A stretch of 64,000 bases of DNA from assembly GCA_964019155.1 (NCBI GenBank), contig OZ025243.1, positions 39,583,179-39,647,178 on the forward strand, read 5' to 3'. A program made the position numbers and the translations under genes. The notes under the pieces are model-generated. The model saw only the letters and a program-made list of their open reading frames with translations, made no database searches and was not told where the DNA came from. This document shows positions 1 to 13,526 of the stretch, piece by piece (position 1 is the stretch's first letter; each line of letters starts with the position of its first letter). This DNA comes from Osedax fenrisi. Lineage: Eukaryota > Annelida > Polychaeta > Sabellida > Siboglinidae.

Positions 1-14
1 TTAATAATATGATT

Positions 15-170
15 ATGTGACATATTTTATTTTAAGAAATATATATATTATACAAAATTATAATATAAATTTTAATTATAATAACATATTTTATGTGACA
101 TATTTTATTTTAAGAAATATATATATTATACAAAATTATAATATAAATGTTAATTATAATAACATATTTT
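15..170. repeat. 78-bp AT-rich tandem duplication
   Basis: Two nearly identical 78-bp units lie head to tail (15-92 and 93-170), each beginning ATGTGACATATTTTA. A frame reads through both units, but its composition is AT-biased and repetitive, so I do not regard it as coding. The rest of 1-589 is AT-rich DNA in which I see no gene. Confidence 0.85.
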
Positions 171-589
171 ATTATAAATCTAGATTAATTATAATGAATA
201 TTATATATCACTAGATATTTGTACATTGTGCATATATGTAGAGTTATTATTCTTGAGATAACAAACTATTTTAATATTTAATTTGAATAAACATACTTTG
301 TGATAAAATAATATATTTAATTATATATAATGTATATATATATAATATTATTATATATTAACAACTAATACTGATTTAATTAAATAAATATATTATATTA
401 TAATAACTCATCACAATAATAAAAAGTGGATTAATTTGAAGTAATTACTCAGTTTACCATAAATAACAATATTTTTTATATAAATAATAATAATGTAATA
501 TAATACTACATAAATTATATAATATAATATTTAAACGGATATATATATATAACTATTCAATGTGTATGTATATAAATGTGAATTACATT

Positions 590-1048
590 ATGCCACTTAC
601 TAATCAAGCATTATATGATAAAATAACTGTACTATAGAATGTTATAAATAAATTAGCTGACATAATTAGTTATCAAACCAAGAATATTGAAGCTTTAAAG
701 GACTAAAATAGTATTATTATTCAAAAATTTAGCAATCTTAAACAAAATAAATAATAAGAATATTATCCAGGCTGTAAAAATAGATTCTTTATCTTCTAAA
801 ATTGATAATAAACAAATTAATAATAATATATTTAGTATGGATAGTATCCATTGGATACTGAAGATTATATTGATTATTCAATAAAATCAAATTATTTAAA
901 CATCTTGAAAGATAAATTAGATATAATCATTGAAGAAGATAATATACTTAATATTAATAAATTAAAATATAAAAGTGATAATATTAACAAATTTAAATAT
1001 CATAAATATGTAATAAGTTTAAATAAGAGTAAAATCAAATCATAAGAT
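590..1048 (+). pseudogene. LINE ORF1 remnant (coiled-coil-like)
   Basis: From the ATG at 590 a frame rich in Leu, Ile, Lys and Asn begins MPLTNQALYDKI and continues to a stop at 1,045, with internal stops and at least one frame change. The heptad-like spacing of hydrophobic residues suggests the coiled coil usual in ORF1 proteins of CR1-type elements. It directly precedes an ORF2 remnant, which supports the assignment. I see no zinc knuckle. Confidence 0.6.
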
Positions 1049-1245
1049 CGGAGAATAAAATTATTCCTACATGGATATATAACAAACATATTTTTTTATA
1101 GAAACTAATGATAATAAAAAATACAAATTATAAATCAATTACATTTAGATAATATTGTTGACAATATTAGTTTATAATTTATATTTATCTATTTTTTTAA
1201 ATTTTATTGTTTACCTATAACTAAATATATTATCTATTACTAATG

Positions 1246-1283
<38 letters not shown>

Positions 1284-1309
1284 ATATTAGATAATCAAGT
1301 TGTAACCTA

Positions 1310-4140
1310 TAGTATTAATGATACAAGAAATCGATTACATAATAATTGTGAATATATAAATATCAATCCAGATATTAAATTTAAACATGTTCATTGTAAT
1401 TCCTATGATAGTAAATATAATCACAATATTTCTATATTACATATAAACGCTCATAGATCTATGCATAATTTAGATGATTTAATATTACTTTTAGATTCTA
1501 TTACAACCAAATTCAGTGTTATTGTAATTACAGAAACATTAAAAAATCATAATGCAGATTTATATACAATTTACAATTATGATTATATTCATTCAACTAG
1601 AATTAATACAAAAGGCGGTAGTATTTCTATTTATATTAATAGGATAATTTACATTTCAATAAAATAATACATATTTTACAGAAAATAATTATATAGGTAT
1701 AGTTACTATTAATTTAATAATTAATAATATAAATATTATAATTAGTATGATATATAAATCACCAAAATCTGATATAATAGATTTAGTGATTTAATTTATA
1801 ATATTTTTAATAATATTTCTACTAAAATTGGCTTATATTTAATTGGTGAGTGCAATATAAATATTTTAATGGATAATTAAAAAAATAAATATGTCATAGA
1901 TGTTATTTATAGTATGGGTTGTATGCCGATGATAACTAAACCTACTCGGTATAGTGATAATCTTAATTCACTCATTGATAATATATTTTAATACTACTTT
2001 AAATCCTATTCGTAATAATATAATTATAATTGATGTTCGTGATCATCTTCCGATCTGTATTATTTATGATGATAATTATGCAAAAAATAAATTAAATAAT
2101 AAAGTTAAATATAAATTATTAGAAAAATTAATGTAAACACTATATTAAGTTTCAGAATTAATATAGCAAAACATAATTGGAATTATATTTATGATAATAT
2201 CGATTTAAATAATATTTATGATACATTTTTTGAAGATTTAATAACAAATTATAATAAAAAACCATGTATTTACAACATAATTATTAAATATATCAAAATA
2301 AAAAAAGTTATATATTAAAGATTCAAAAAAATAAAACAAATTTAGTTAATTTAAACTTATTATAAATATAAACATTATAAATAAATACTAGGTTTTTTAA
2401 ATACTTTTAATACGTCGCTCAGAATATGTAAATAACTCTACTAAATTAATAGCTAGTCGAAACAACATACACATATATTGTCATTATTATAAATAATGTA
2501 ATAATAATAAAGTAGCAGAAATCAGTTTTAAATAAGGTTGACACACCTAATTTTAATGATTAATTTAGAAATATTTTAAAATGTTTAGTTTAAAATTATC
2601 AGAAAATATAAAAGCTATATCTGATAATAACATATACCATACTGTGCATACGACTAATAATAATTCATTATTCCTATCATCTATTTAAAATTTTGAAATA
2701 AAAAGAATTATGAATGAAACCAAATTTAAATACAGTAATGGTACCTATACTTTAAATATATCGGTAATCAAAGAAAGCAGGGTTAAAATTACCCCAATAT
2801 TATTTAATTTATTTAATAGATCTTTATCTGAGAGAATTTCCAATCGCTTTAAAAAAAAGCATAAGTAATTCCATTATTTAAAGATGGTGTAGATTAGGAC
2901 GAGAATATTATAGACTCATTTCATTGTTACCTCAATTCTCAAAATTATTGGAAAAATTAATAAAAGTTAGAATTTGTTTTAAACAAGTTTAATATAATCA
3001 GTGATTCGCAAAATGGGTTTCGAAAAAATGTATAAATTTCTAGTGCGCTTTCCGATGTTATTGAAACAGTTAATTTAAATTAGGAATACTTAAATAATTG
3101 CGCTATTGTATCCAATGACCTATTTAATACTTTCGATATTTAGATCATGAGATTTTAATTTAAAAACTTATATTTGTGGTATAAGAGGAATAGATCTCAA
3201 ATTATTAGAAATCTATTTAAAGGATATATCCGTAGCCTATAGGCACGAGTATGTTAGTTTAATGAATACTAACTCAAATATTATGTACATTTCATGTAGT
3301 GTACCACAGGGTTCGGTTTTCGGGCCATTGTTTCTGTATTGTACATCAATGATCTCCCAAACATATATAATTCATGTATGCCTATTTATTTGCGTTGACA
3401 CTAATATGATTTTTTCCGATAAATCAATTACTGATCTAAAAACTAATATACAATGTAACTTATATATACTCTTTGATTAGTTGAATATTAATAAATTATC
3501 TCTTACTGTCAATATTGATGATAAGTAACACATTAAAAACATTTAGGAATAATAATTGATGACAAATTGTATTGGAAGTCACAAATTAACTATGTATCTA
3601 CGAAATTATCTAGATATATTGGTATTTTAAATAAAGTGAAATTTAAATTGAATATGAAATCAATAGTAGTGGTATATAATTTATTCAAACCTTACATACT
3701 GCTGTCATATTTGGGGTACACAACAAAATGTATTACGTAATACATTTTTTTCAAATTTAAATAAAATATGTATACTACAAAAAAAGAGCTTTGAAAATTA
3801 TAAATAATTATTCTAATTATTAAACTTTTTATATTATTCACAAGTCATTACAATTTTATGATATTGTCCAAATGAATACCATGAAGTTTATGTTTAGGGC
3901 CAGGAATAATATATTACCTTTTAATTTGCAAACATTATATTCAATTAAATTACATAATACATATTGATTTCATAGATTTAAAATTAGAACAGATAGAAAA
4001 GATTTCTATTTATCTATCAATGTCCTATAGGAATATAGGAATATAGGAATATAGGAATGTCCATATATGGAATAACTTAGATAATTCTATAAGAAAGATT
4101 TTAAATGTCAATTCATTAAAAAGAAATTAAACAAATATGT
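1310..4140 (+). pseudogene. LINE ORF2 remnant: endonuclease and reverse transcriptase
   Basis: Broken coding sequence for an endonuclease/reverse transcriptase polyprotein. The apurinic-type endonuclease start is seen near 1,437 (ILHINAHRS...), VIVITET near 1,519, and the end of that domain (RDHLPICI) near 2,036. The RT palm motif appears as SVPQGSVFGPL near 3,298; the YADD-type motif is decayed, with FICVDTNMIF in its place. The thumb/C-terminal region runs to about 4,140. Stops and frameshifts occur throughout, so it is non-functional. Closest in this window to the ORF2 at 10,535-13,526. Confidence 0.85.
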
Positions 4141-5065
4141 ATTGAATAGTTACCATCACAATTTTAATTATCCTTATAAATATATAATTTTAACTTTTAA
4201 TTTGACTTATGAATATATTAATATTATTAATTTTTAAATTAATTTATAAAACCATACCTTTACATTTTAACTGACTCATGGCATACTTTTATTTAACTTT
4301 TATCCTACATATAATATAATGTACTTTTAAAATGACTTATTTGAAATTGTAACCGACTAATTTATTATAAATCTATAATTATCATTCTAATTATTATTTT
4401 TATTTTATTGTTATTTTATAAAATTATTTAAGGTTTTTAACGTTATTAATAATATATTCTCCTAGTATTGGGTTTACTATAATTTTAATATATTTAATAT
4501 ATTTGTATTATTTTGTTATCTATTTTATATATATTTATGTTTTTTTTGATGATGATTAGATTACGAGGAGTTTTTTTAATAATATTATTATATGTTTAAT
4601 ATTTTATCTAAATCATGTTCTGCTCTTTATAAAGAATAGACTTATAAATTATTTATTATTTGTAAATGTATTATTTTTAATTAAGTTTGTATTTTATTAC
4701 ATTTTATATTTTAGAGGTAGTAGAATAATAATTGAATTTTGTTGAGGTATTTCATTGACTCTTAATTACTATTTTATATCGGGTAGTATGGATGCATTTT
4801 CTGGCTACACATTTTACCAGGGTATATACTATTGGCGAACATATATTCCTTACTACATTCTGAAAGTTGATATACTATGGATGTTTGTGATTTATGAGTT
4901 GATGATTTATTTTAATAATTTAATTTTTGTATTCTACTTATTATTCTGCAATGTATTATTTTTAATTATATTCCTATATGATTTTTTTCTCCTCGTAATC
5001 TTAAAAGTGGTGAAAGACTCGATAAGCTCTGCTTTTTCCTTCACCCAGGCAATTTCTGAATCTGA

Positions 5066-5068
<3 letters not shown>

Positions 5069-5156
<88 letters not shown>

Positions 5157-5163
5157 ATTATAT
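5069..5163 (+). repeat. (ATT)n 3' tail of LINE copy 1
   Basis: About 30 ATT units with two AATATT interruptions directly follow CTGAATCTGATTTT. Other members of the CR1 group end in short 3' tandem repeats, so this reads as the terminal repeat of the LINE. Poly-Ile and poly-Asn frames over it are artefacts. Confidence 0.85.
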
Positions 5164-5693
5164 AGATAAATTGAACATGAAAAATGAATATCGTATGTAT
5201 GTAACATTACACATTTCAAGTAAATTCATCAGAAATAAAATTAAAATTAAACTATCACAAATAACTTATCGAAAATTTTTTAGGATATATATATATAAAT
5301 TTGTACAAAATATCAAGATTATAAAAAGGATTATAGAATAATTTATTTAGTATATAAACCAAGTTATGGTTTATATCCGATATTACTTTTTTTTTAAATT
5401 GTATAAATATAATATACTTTTATATTTACTATAAAATATAAAATAATAAAATTAATTAGCTACATATATATGTGTGTGTTTGTGATAATACATTATTCAT
5501 CATTACTAAAATTAATGCCGTATATATATCTTCGTTCGTGCGAAGAGAAAATAAAAATAAAAATGTATGACGGAAGTAATGTTCAAGTATAATGTGTAAC
5601 AATAATAACTTAATGGAATAAGTGAAAAACAAAATAATGAAAATAATATGGTCATGTGGTTAAGATATGGGTGATGTGAGATCAACCACATGG

Positions 5694-5724
<31 letters not shown>

Positions 5725-5857
5725 CCAATAATATAAATTTATATATATATATATTAATAATACTAACGTAACATTATATCATTTGGTTTCGTATTTCAAC
5801 TAATGCAATATATTTTAAATAAGATTATTGATATCTAAAAGTATATATTTTTAATTA

Positions 5858-5895
<38 letters not shown>

Positions 5896-6262
5896 ATTGG
5901 GCTATTCAATATATAATATCGAATATTATTAATATCTCAAATTTCATTTGCTACTCGTGCATGAATCCTAGTGTATATAGGTGCTGTATATCACATGCTA
6001 TATATCCATATAGGCCCTATACAACTATTCAAATATAATATTATATTCGCATTATGAATGTAGTAACACAACACATTGTATTCTAATACATTCTGGTTAA
6101 CTCGCGATTCATTGTTCATTATTCATTGAACCCATGCAAACAGTCGAAGAGAATATGTTATTTCATTTAAGTTAACTAGAATCGAGTATTGAGTCAATTA
6201 TTATATTATTATCATAATAATAAACATGTATATATTTATAAATGTTTAAAATATATCATATA

Positions 6263-6320
<58 letters not shown>

Positions 6321-6380
6321 TTTAAAGTTATACAATACTGCGGACGTATTTCCATGTGATTGCATAACCGGGAGGTATAC
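5164..6380. other. AT-rich spacer with TA tracts
   Basis: No gene is visible. It contains long TA dinucleotide tracts (about 5,695-5,720, 5,860-5,890 and 6,265-6,320). Confidence 0.7.
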
Positions 6381-6467
6381 CTTAGCTAGGTATAACATAA
6401 CCTTAGCTAGGTATAACATAACCTTAGCTAGGGAGGTATAACATAACCTTAGCTAGGTATAACTATA
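6381..6467. repeat. 21-bp tandem repeat, four copies
   Basis: The unit CTTAGCTAGGTATAACATAAC starts at 6,381, 6,402, 6,423 and 6,448; the third copy carries a 4-bp insertion. It borders the GC-rich island that follows. Inverted CACCTAGGTG and TAGCGACACCT repeats lie just downstream, at about 6,498-6,535. Confidence 0.9.
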
Positions 6468-6560
6468 AAAAAGAAACTCGCATAAATGACTGCGCTATAG
6501 CGACACCTAGGTGTAGCGACACCTATAGCTATAGGTGAACGCTTATTTATTATTCAAAAG

Positions 6561-6930
6561 GAGATTCCGCAATCTTTGGTTCCCGGGTGCCGCGATTACA
6601 CTAACGCCTATAGGCTAACATCCTGCCCGCCCGAGGGGTTCAGGTAACCATGACGACGACAACGGGACAGTGTCGTGAAGGTCGTATCATCGGTTACGTC
6701 ATAGGGTGACGGCCGGGGTGGCGGCCTTGAAGATTATGATAATTTAGCGGGGAGGCGAGGGTAAAAAGATCGCACTCCGGCAGGCACGCCGCTACGCGCA
6801 GGACAATAAAATGTAGAAGACGCTGCGGGCAATAAAAACACCACTGACCATCGCTACTGACCACTACAGTGGACCAGGGGGTGATAGTGGCCGACGGTGT
6901 TACGTCACAGCCCGTGTGTGTACGCGTTAA
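6561..6930. other. Isolated CpG-rich island, possible promoter or exon
   Basis: About 370 bp of clearly higher G+C and CpG content than the surrounding DNA. On the plus strand 6,561-6,642 is open between an acceptor-like AAAAG and a donor-like CAG/GTAACC, so it could be an 82-nt exon; the peptide is not one I know. Two TTACGTCA (CRE-like) motifs occur at about 6,692 and 6,900, each on the edge of the GC-rich block. A minus-strand frame of 80 codons (6,694-6,936) has no recognisable motif. Either a promoter/CpG island or an exon of the downstream Hox2 gene is possible; neither is proved. Confidence 0.35.
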
Positions 6931-6936
6931 AAGCAC

Positions 6937-7264
6937 ACTTACGTAATAGCTTCTGAATTATTCAGATAATTAATGTATTATATACTATACAAATATATAT
7001 ATATATATATATAATACATTACAAATAACGGATACAAATGGACCCCTCAAGAAATCATCGAATGTAAATGTTATAAATAAATGTGAGGGGATCCGGACAA
7101 TACAGTATCAATAGTAACATTTCTGTTCTTATGTTTTGATTTATAATTTATTAAGTTCTTGATAAACACAAGAGAACACAATAACTGCCTAGTATCGGAA
7201 TGGAACATTGGCTTTCAGAAATTGATACATCCAGTGCACTGAGCTATAAACCACATTATCTCTC

Positions 7265-7320
<56 letters not shown>

Positions 7321-7632
7321 GAATATATTCTACTTTAATCCGTTTCTAATTATTAAAAATCAATTCATAGAATTGTAACTTGATATATTTTCACATATAT
7401 ATATGTTCAAGTATATTTACTTTATTATTCTATACATTAATATGATATACGTATTCGTATTATTACTATTACGGTGTGGTATTTACTTACATTATGTATG
7501 ACACAATTCATTAAATATCAATTACTAAACTAATAGAACAAAATAAATAATAAATAATAATAATATTAATAATAATAGTAACATTAACAATAATAATATC
7601 TACTAATATATTTATCATATATTTAATAGATA
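6937..7632. other. AT-rich spacer with (TC)n(TA)n microsatellite
   Basis: No gene is seen. A (TC)n run passes into (TA)n at about 7,258-7,320. AAT-rich simple sequence lies at 7,545-7,590. Confidence 0.7.
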
Positions 7633-7634
7633 TA

Positions 7635-8126
7635 CAGTCAAAGCTCGATAACTCAACATTGACGGGACGGAGTTTTCATGTTGAGTTAGAGAGTATGTTG
7701 AGTTATCGGATGTATAAATTAATGACTTAATTAATGTTTTGTTCACATAAATGCATTCAAAATAGTACTCGTATGATAATATAATAATTGTAATTGTATT
7801 TTTACGTTTATATATTTATATCCATATATTATTAAATAAAACCATGTTGAATAATGTATGTTGAATTATATTTGTTGAGCAATATAACATATTTTGTGAT
7901 ATTTTGATTTTTCATAAATGTTGAGTTATCGGATGTATATTTACATGTAATGTATAGGCTATGATTATAAAAACGATGTTGAGTTATATGTATGTTGAGT
8001 TATATTTGTTGAGTAATAGGGTTTTTGTTAACATGTAAAAGATACGAATCCAACCAAATATTTTTCGGATGTTGAGTTATCGGCAATGTTGAGTTATCGG
8101 CATGTTGAGTTACCGAGCTTCTACTG
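7635..8126. mobile_element. 492-bp pogo/Tigger-type MITE
   Basis: Terminal inverted repeats CAGTCAAAGCTCGATAAC (left) and CAGTAGAAGCTCGGTAAC (right, reverse complement) are flanked by TA on both sides, the target duplication of Tc1/mariner elements. The interior carries many copies of GTTGAGTTAT(CGG), extending the terminal motif inward. There is no transposase, so it is non-autonomous. Ends of the type CAGTNNAANCTCGATAAC are typical of pogo/Tigger elements. Confidence 0.85.
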
Positions 8127-8128
8127 TA

Positions 8129-8759
8129 TATATATTCGTGTGATCATTATTCTTATAAGTGACTTATATATATATAGCTTTTATAATTATATACTATAAT
8201 ATATTATATTATACATATAATATATATATATATATATATAATTTACTAATTATATGTAAGTATATGAATAGAGATAATATATAAACTTGTATGTAATAAG
8301 TTATTAATTAATTAATTAAATAATACGTTTATTTAATACAATATACGTGTATTGTATTAAATAAACTTATCATTTAATTAATTAAACATTTTTATAAATA
8401 ACATTACTAATGGTATAATATATAAATTATGTAGTATATTTTATTATATATCGTATAAGAAATATACTAACTACAATGTATTATAATTTATAATATTAAT
8501 TAACATCAAATATAATATTAAAATTTATAATTATATTTATTTAAGATTTGTGTTGTTAACATTATACATACTATAATATAATTCTATTTAAATAATTATA
8601 TATTTAGTTACTTTTAGTTAAATTTAAATACTATAATATATATCATGAATATATATATATATATATAATATATATATAATATATATATTATAAATAATAT
8701 ATTTTAAATAAGAATATTCTATTAATATATTATATTTATATACATTATATAAATACATG

Positions 8760-8791
<32 letters not shown>

Positions 8792-9699
8792 GAATATATT
8801 TATATGTGTATATCGGAAGTCGGTCTAACGGTGGCATTATAGGGTATACTATAGGGTATATTATTGTGTATATCCACTCTTGACAATATATGCATATTAT
8901 GCATTGTGCAATATGCATATTTATCTCGCTGACCACATCTGACCACTACTTACCACTCGATACCTATCATTAATATGATCAAACGTTTATACCTTGGTCT
9001 GTAATTAATATCTAATACATTCACCGAACTTTATATTTTAAATGGAATCGCCTGATTGGCCAATATAATCACATATCCCACAACATTAGAATCACTTATA
9101 CCGCTAATATATATATACAAATTAAATATTATAATATATAATATTATATATTATACTTTTTAATATAATTGTAATTATCTACTACCATTATTATTATTAT
9201 CATTATTATTATCATCATTTTATTATTTTTAATATTATTATTATTAATTTATTATTATTGTTATTGTATTTACTATTGATTTATTGATAAATTTATAGTC
9301 GAAATTGTAAAGTATACATATTTGCTCATGATAAATACAATTCAACGTATAAGTTAATGATATAAATAAATAAATATCATACTAAACTAAAGAATTTAAA
9401 TTATTTTACAGTAATCGAAAATATAATCGAAAATAGAAATAAATTATATTATTTTATAAATGAGGGCCTCGACATATTCTAATTATACTTTAAATTGAAT
9501 TCTTCTTAACCTTGTAACCTATTAGAGTAATACATTATTAATATTTAAATGATATATTTTATATATATTATAAACAAATATGTTAAAAATTAAATAAACC
9601 AATATTAATACGAGAAAAAAAAAGTAATACTTATCATTTAAAACTCTATAATAATATTACATTATTAATTGTATATTATAATGGTATAATTCATTTGAA

Positions 9700-9732
<33 letters not shown>

Positions 9733-9746
9733 AAATCAATATATTA
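8129..9746. other. AT-rich spacer without genes
   Basis: Very AT-rich, with TA tracts at about 8,222-8,240, 8,650-8,690 and 8,760-8,785 and ATT-rich sequence at 9,185-9,270. An inverted repeat around 8,318-8,378 (AATTAATTAAATxATxxGTTTATTTAATACAATA and its complement) could form a hairpin. No coding sequence is supported. Confidence 0.6.
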
Positions 9747-10028
9747 GATGATATAGAGTGTACTAAATATATAATTAAGTTAGATAGTTTAGAGACAAAA
9801 TTAAAAATATTTAAAAATAAAAATAAACTATTTGACACTAAAATATATATAAGCCAGCAATTAAATTTCAATACACATAACATATTTTATAAAACTAGAC
9901 AATTGAGAAAAGCAGGAAAAATAAATAAAACCTGGATTTATAAAGATACTGTATATATTAATACAAATAAAGAAGATTTAAAATCAATAATCTCAATCAA
10001 TAATATTAATCAATTGGATAAATATTAA
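9747..10028 (+). pseudogene. LINE ORF1 C-terminal fragment
   Basis: A 93-codon open frame ending at TAA 10,026-10,028. It has no start because the element is truncated upstream. Residues near the end read YKTRQLRKAGKINKTWIY, which resembles the conserved end of ORF1 proteins of CR1/L2-type LINEs (aromatic, A/T-R-x-L-R-K-x-G-K, then W). It lies about 500 bp upstream of ORF2. The fragment is too short for the frame itself to be checked, and this translation is my own. Confidence 0.7.
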
Positions 10029-10172
10029 TCAAATTAAATAAAATTAAAATATATTGTCTATATATATATATATTTTTTATTTTTATTATTTTTTCTCTTC
10101 ATTAATATTTTGCATTTATACTTTATATTTAATTTATAAAATTTATATTTGTAAACATAATCTTTAACTAAC

Positions 10173-10480
10173 TTCAGGCTTATTCAGTATTAAATTTTTA
10201 ACAATATTATATAATAACACATAACATTAATTACATACACAAGTATTAAAAGTTTATACAGTTTTTATAGTTTTATTTATTTTTCAGTCATTTCAGGTTT
10301 ATTCAGTATTACATTTTTACCAATATTATATAATACCATTTACATTTTATTGAATTTACATACACGTATTATAATTTAAAAGTATATAGTTTTTATAGTT
10401 TTATTATATTTTATTCAATTCAGGTTTATTTTTATACTTTATATTTTATAGTTTCAGGCTTATTCAGTATTGCATTTTTT
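10173..10480. repeat. Repeats between LINE ORF1 and ORF2
   Basis: The motif TTCAGGYTTATTCAGTATT occurs at 10,173, 10,292 and 10,453, with a shorter copy at 10,419. The first two are followed by a shared stretch containing CAATATTATATAATA. The spacing is about 119 and 127 bp and then 34 bp. It occupies the whole ORF1-ORF2 interval. Confidence 0.75.
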
Positions 10481-10534
10481 CATCATTATATATCTTTTAA
10501 TTTAGTTCTATTTAATTTATTTGTTTAGCTTCCA

Positions 10535-13526
10535 TTGTTTTTTTTACATATCGTTTTCTTCTCTATTTATATATTAGTTATGCAATTTAGTTCACCATCA
10601 ATTAATAAAGTCTTAACCTATAATTACATTCCTGACGAACTAAAATGCGATTCTAATATAATCGATAATATAAATAAAACATTTTTACAGTGTAAATATT
10701 ATGATAATTTATCAAATTTAAATATATGTCGTAAATTATCTATTATTCATTTTAATGCTCGGAGTATTCCTAAAAATTTCGATTCTATTACTGATTACCT
10801 TTTATATTTAAAAATAAACTTTATGATTATTGTAATAACTGAATCATGGCTAACTACATCTAATAAACACTTATTTAATATTCCTAATTATTCATCTGAA
10901 CATATAGTAAGAAATAATAAGCGTGGAGGTGGAGTTTCCATTTTCATTAATAATAATATTAAATATAAATGAATTGATAATTTATCATTATCTGTCAATG
11001 ATGCTTATGATATGATTACGATCTCATTTATATACGAACATATTAATTATTTACTATCAGGTATATATAAAGCACCTATATTTAATATAATTGAATTTAC
11101 TGATATTATATATAATACATTTAATCGTCATCTAAATAAATCATTAATTTTAACAGGCGATTTCAATATAAATATAAATAATCATAATTCCCATACAAGT
11201 ACTAAATTGTTTATTGATACTCTTTATTCCCTAAATTTAATAGCGACAATCACTAAACCTACCCATATAACTAATCAAACAAATTCTATTATCGATAATA
11301 TTTACACACATTTTTTATCTTTGCCACTTTTTAATGGCGTTCTCTTGACTGATATCAGTGATCATTTACCGATATTCTGTATTTTTTAAAAAAATATTAA
11401 TATAAAAACAAAAAAACTCTTATAAATATATTAGGGATCATTCAGATCAAAATATTTTAAATTTTAATAATAATCTTACTAATATAAATTGGTCTTTCAT
11501 TTTAACTCAATCTGATATTCATATATCTTTTAAAAATTTTATCTCTACATTAACTAATTCATATAATATATATTGTCCATTAAAAAAAGTTAAAATTAAA
11601 TCTGGAGTTTTTGATAAACCATGGCTAACCCCTTCCATCCTTAAATGCATAGGTAAAAAGAATAAAATGTATAAAAAATCTTTAAATAATCATTCACTAA
11701 TAAATGTATATAAAAATTATAAAAATTGCTTAATGAAAATATTAAAATATACAGAGAAAAAATATTATGAAAATAAAATAAAAAATAATAATATTAAAAA
11801 TACTTGGCGTACATTAAATAAAGTTATAGGAAATAATAAAAAATCAGGAACTATTATTGATAATAAATTAACAGATTTACAAAATGCTAATATGTTCAAT
11901 TCATATTTTTCAAATATAGGTGTTGAATTAAATAAAAATATACCATACTCTAATCAAAATATATATGAAAATATTACTAGTAATAAGAGTTCAATTTTTA
12001 TAAAGCCTGTTTCATCAATAGAAATTGAAAATATTGTATATAATTGTGATTCAAAATATAGTACGGATTCCCATGATTTTAACTTTTTTTTAATACGTAA
12101 CATTATTTTATCCATTAGTAATATTTTATCAATTTTATTTAATAAATGCATTGAAAATGGTGTTTACCCTGATATACTTAAAACATCTAAAGTTATAATT
12201 TTATATAAAAAAGGAAATAAAAATGATTGCTCGAATTATAGGCCAATATCATTGACATCACAATTCTCAAAAATTTTTGAAAAAATTTTAAAAGTAAGAA
12301 TGTTTTCATTTTTAGATAAAAATTCTCTAATAAACAATTCTCAATTTGGATTTCAAAAATCTATATCAACATGTGATGCTTTGATAAATTATATCGATTA
12401 CTTAAATATAAATTACAAATTATTCATATCCACAATATCGATTGATTTAAAAAAGGCTTTCGATACTATTAATCATGACATTTTATTAAATAAATTATAT
12501 ATATATGGTTTCAGAGGTATCACTTTGTCATTATTAAAAAGTTATTTGACAAACAGGTATCAATACGTAAGCTATAATAATACCAATTCTAAAATACTTC
12601 CGATTAAATGTGGTGTACCACAAGGTTCAGTTTTGGGACCAGTATTATTTTTAATGTACATAAATGATTTACCTAATATAACTAATAAATGCAATTTTAC
12701 TCTTTTTGCTGACGACACAACTTTAACATTTAAGTCTCATAAGTTAAATGATCTAGAAAAAGAAATAAATTCTACTTTAGTTTTAATATGTGACTGGCTT
12801 TGTGGTAATAAGCTAGTTCTTAATATTGATAAAACACAATTAATTTTATTCCATCGCACAAGAGTTAAACATAAATTGAACATCAAAATAAATAATATAG
12901 CCATAAAACAATCAACTAATTTTAAATTCTTAGGCATTTTAATTGACGAAAATCGAAATTGGAAAATGCAAATAAATAATATTAAAAATAAACTTTACTA
13001 TGGACTTAGTTTACTACATAGATATAAATATAAATTTAATATTAATACTTTAGTTATGCTATATTTTTCTTTTTTTCATAGTCATATTAATTATTGTTCT
13101 ATTATATGGGGAAGTACTTACCATAGCAATATAAAATGTATTCAAATTTTACAAAATAAATGTATGAGAGCAATATATAAACTTGATAACAAAACCAATA
13201 TTGATTACATTTTTTTAAGACATAACATTCTTAAATTTAAAGATATAATAAATATATCCATTTATAAATATATGTTTAGAATATATAACAATCATTATTT
13301 GCATAGTTCAATTTGTAAGTTATTTACCTATAATTGCTCTTTATATACTTTTAGGTTAAATAGAACATTCTTAATACCAAAAATAAGATTTGATCATGAT
13401 AAATTTAGTATTCGTTACAAAGGCGCATATTTATGGAATTCTTTAAATACAACCACATCATCTTTGACGAATTTGAATACTTTTACAATACATATTAAAA
13501 ACATGCTTTTAAATAGTTATATGTAA
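10535..13526 (+). pseudogene. LINE ORF2: endonuclease and reverse transcriptase, nearly intact
   Basis: Encodes an APE-type endonuclease followed by a reverse transcriptase. Endonuclease: IIHFNARSIPKNFDS near 10,742, VITESWL near 10,834, GDFNININ near 11,157 and SDHLPIF near 11,358. It is broken by one TGA (10,970-10,972) and by a frame change between about 11,387 and 11,405 at a poly-A run. The RT (11,667-13,526) has NYRPISLTSQ, DLKKAFDTINHDILL, GVPQGSVLGPVLF, FADDTTL and a C-terminal AYLWNSLN. The catalytic FADD is present. No RNase H domain is seen. With so few lesions this is a recent copy, not a host gene. Confidence 0.92.

Larger units (their letters stand above)
590..5163 (+). mobile_element. 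CR1-like LINE, copy 1, full-length but decayed
   Basis: A non-LTR retrotransposon in the order ORF1 remnant, endonuclease, reverse transcriptase, 3' UTR and (ATT)n tail. Both reading frames are broken by many stops and frameshifts. The 3' end, CTGAATCTGAT followed by ATT repeats, matches the end of the better preserved copy at 9,747-14,022, where CTCGATAAG also occurs a little upstream, so both probably belong to one family. No clear target-site duplication is visible. Confidence 0.85.

Noticed and set aside
6694..6936. 80-codon minus-strand frame in the CpG island as a gene
   Set aside because: No recognisable motif; GC-rich DNA has few stops, so the frame could be chance.
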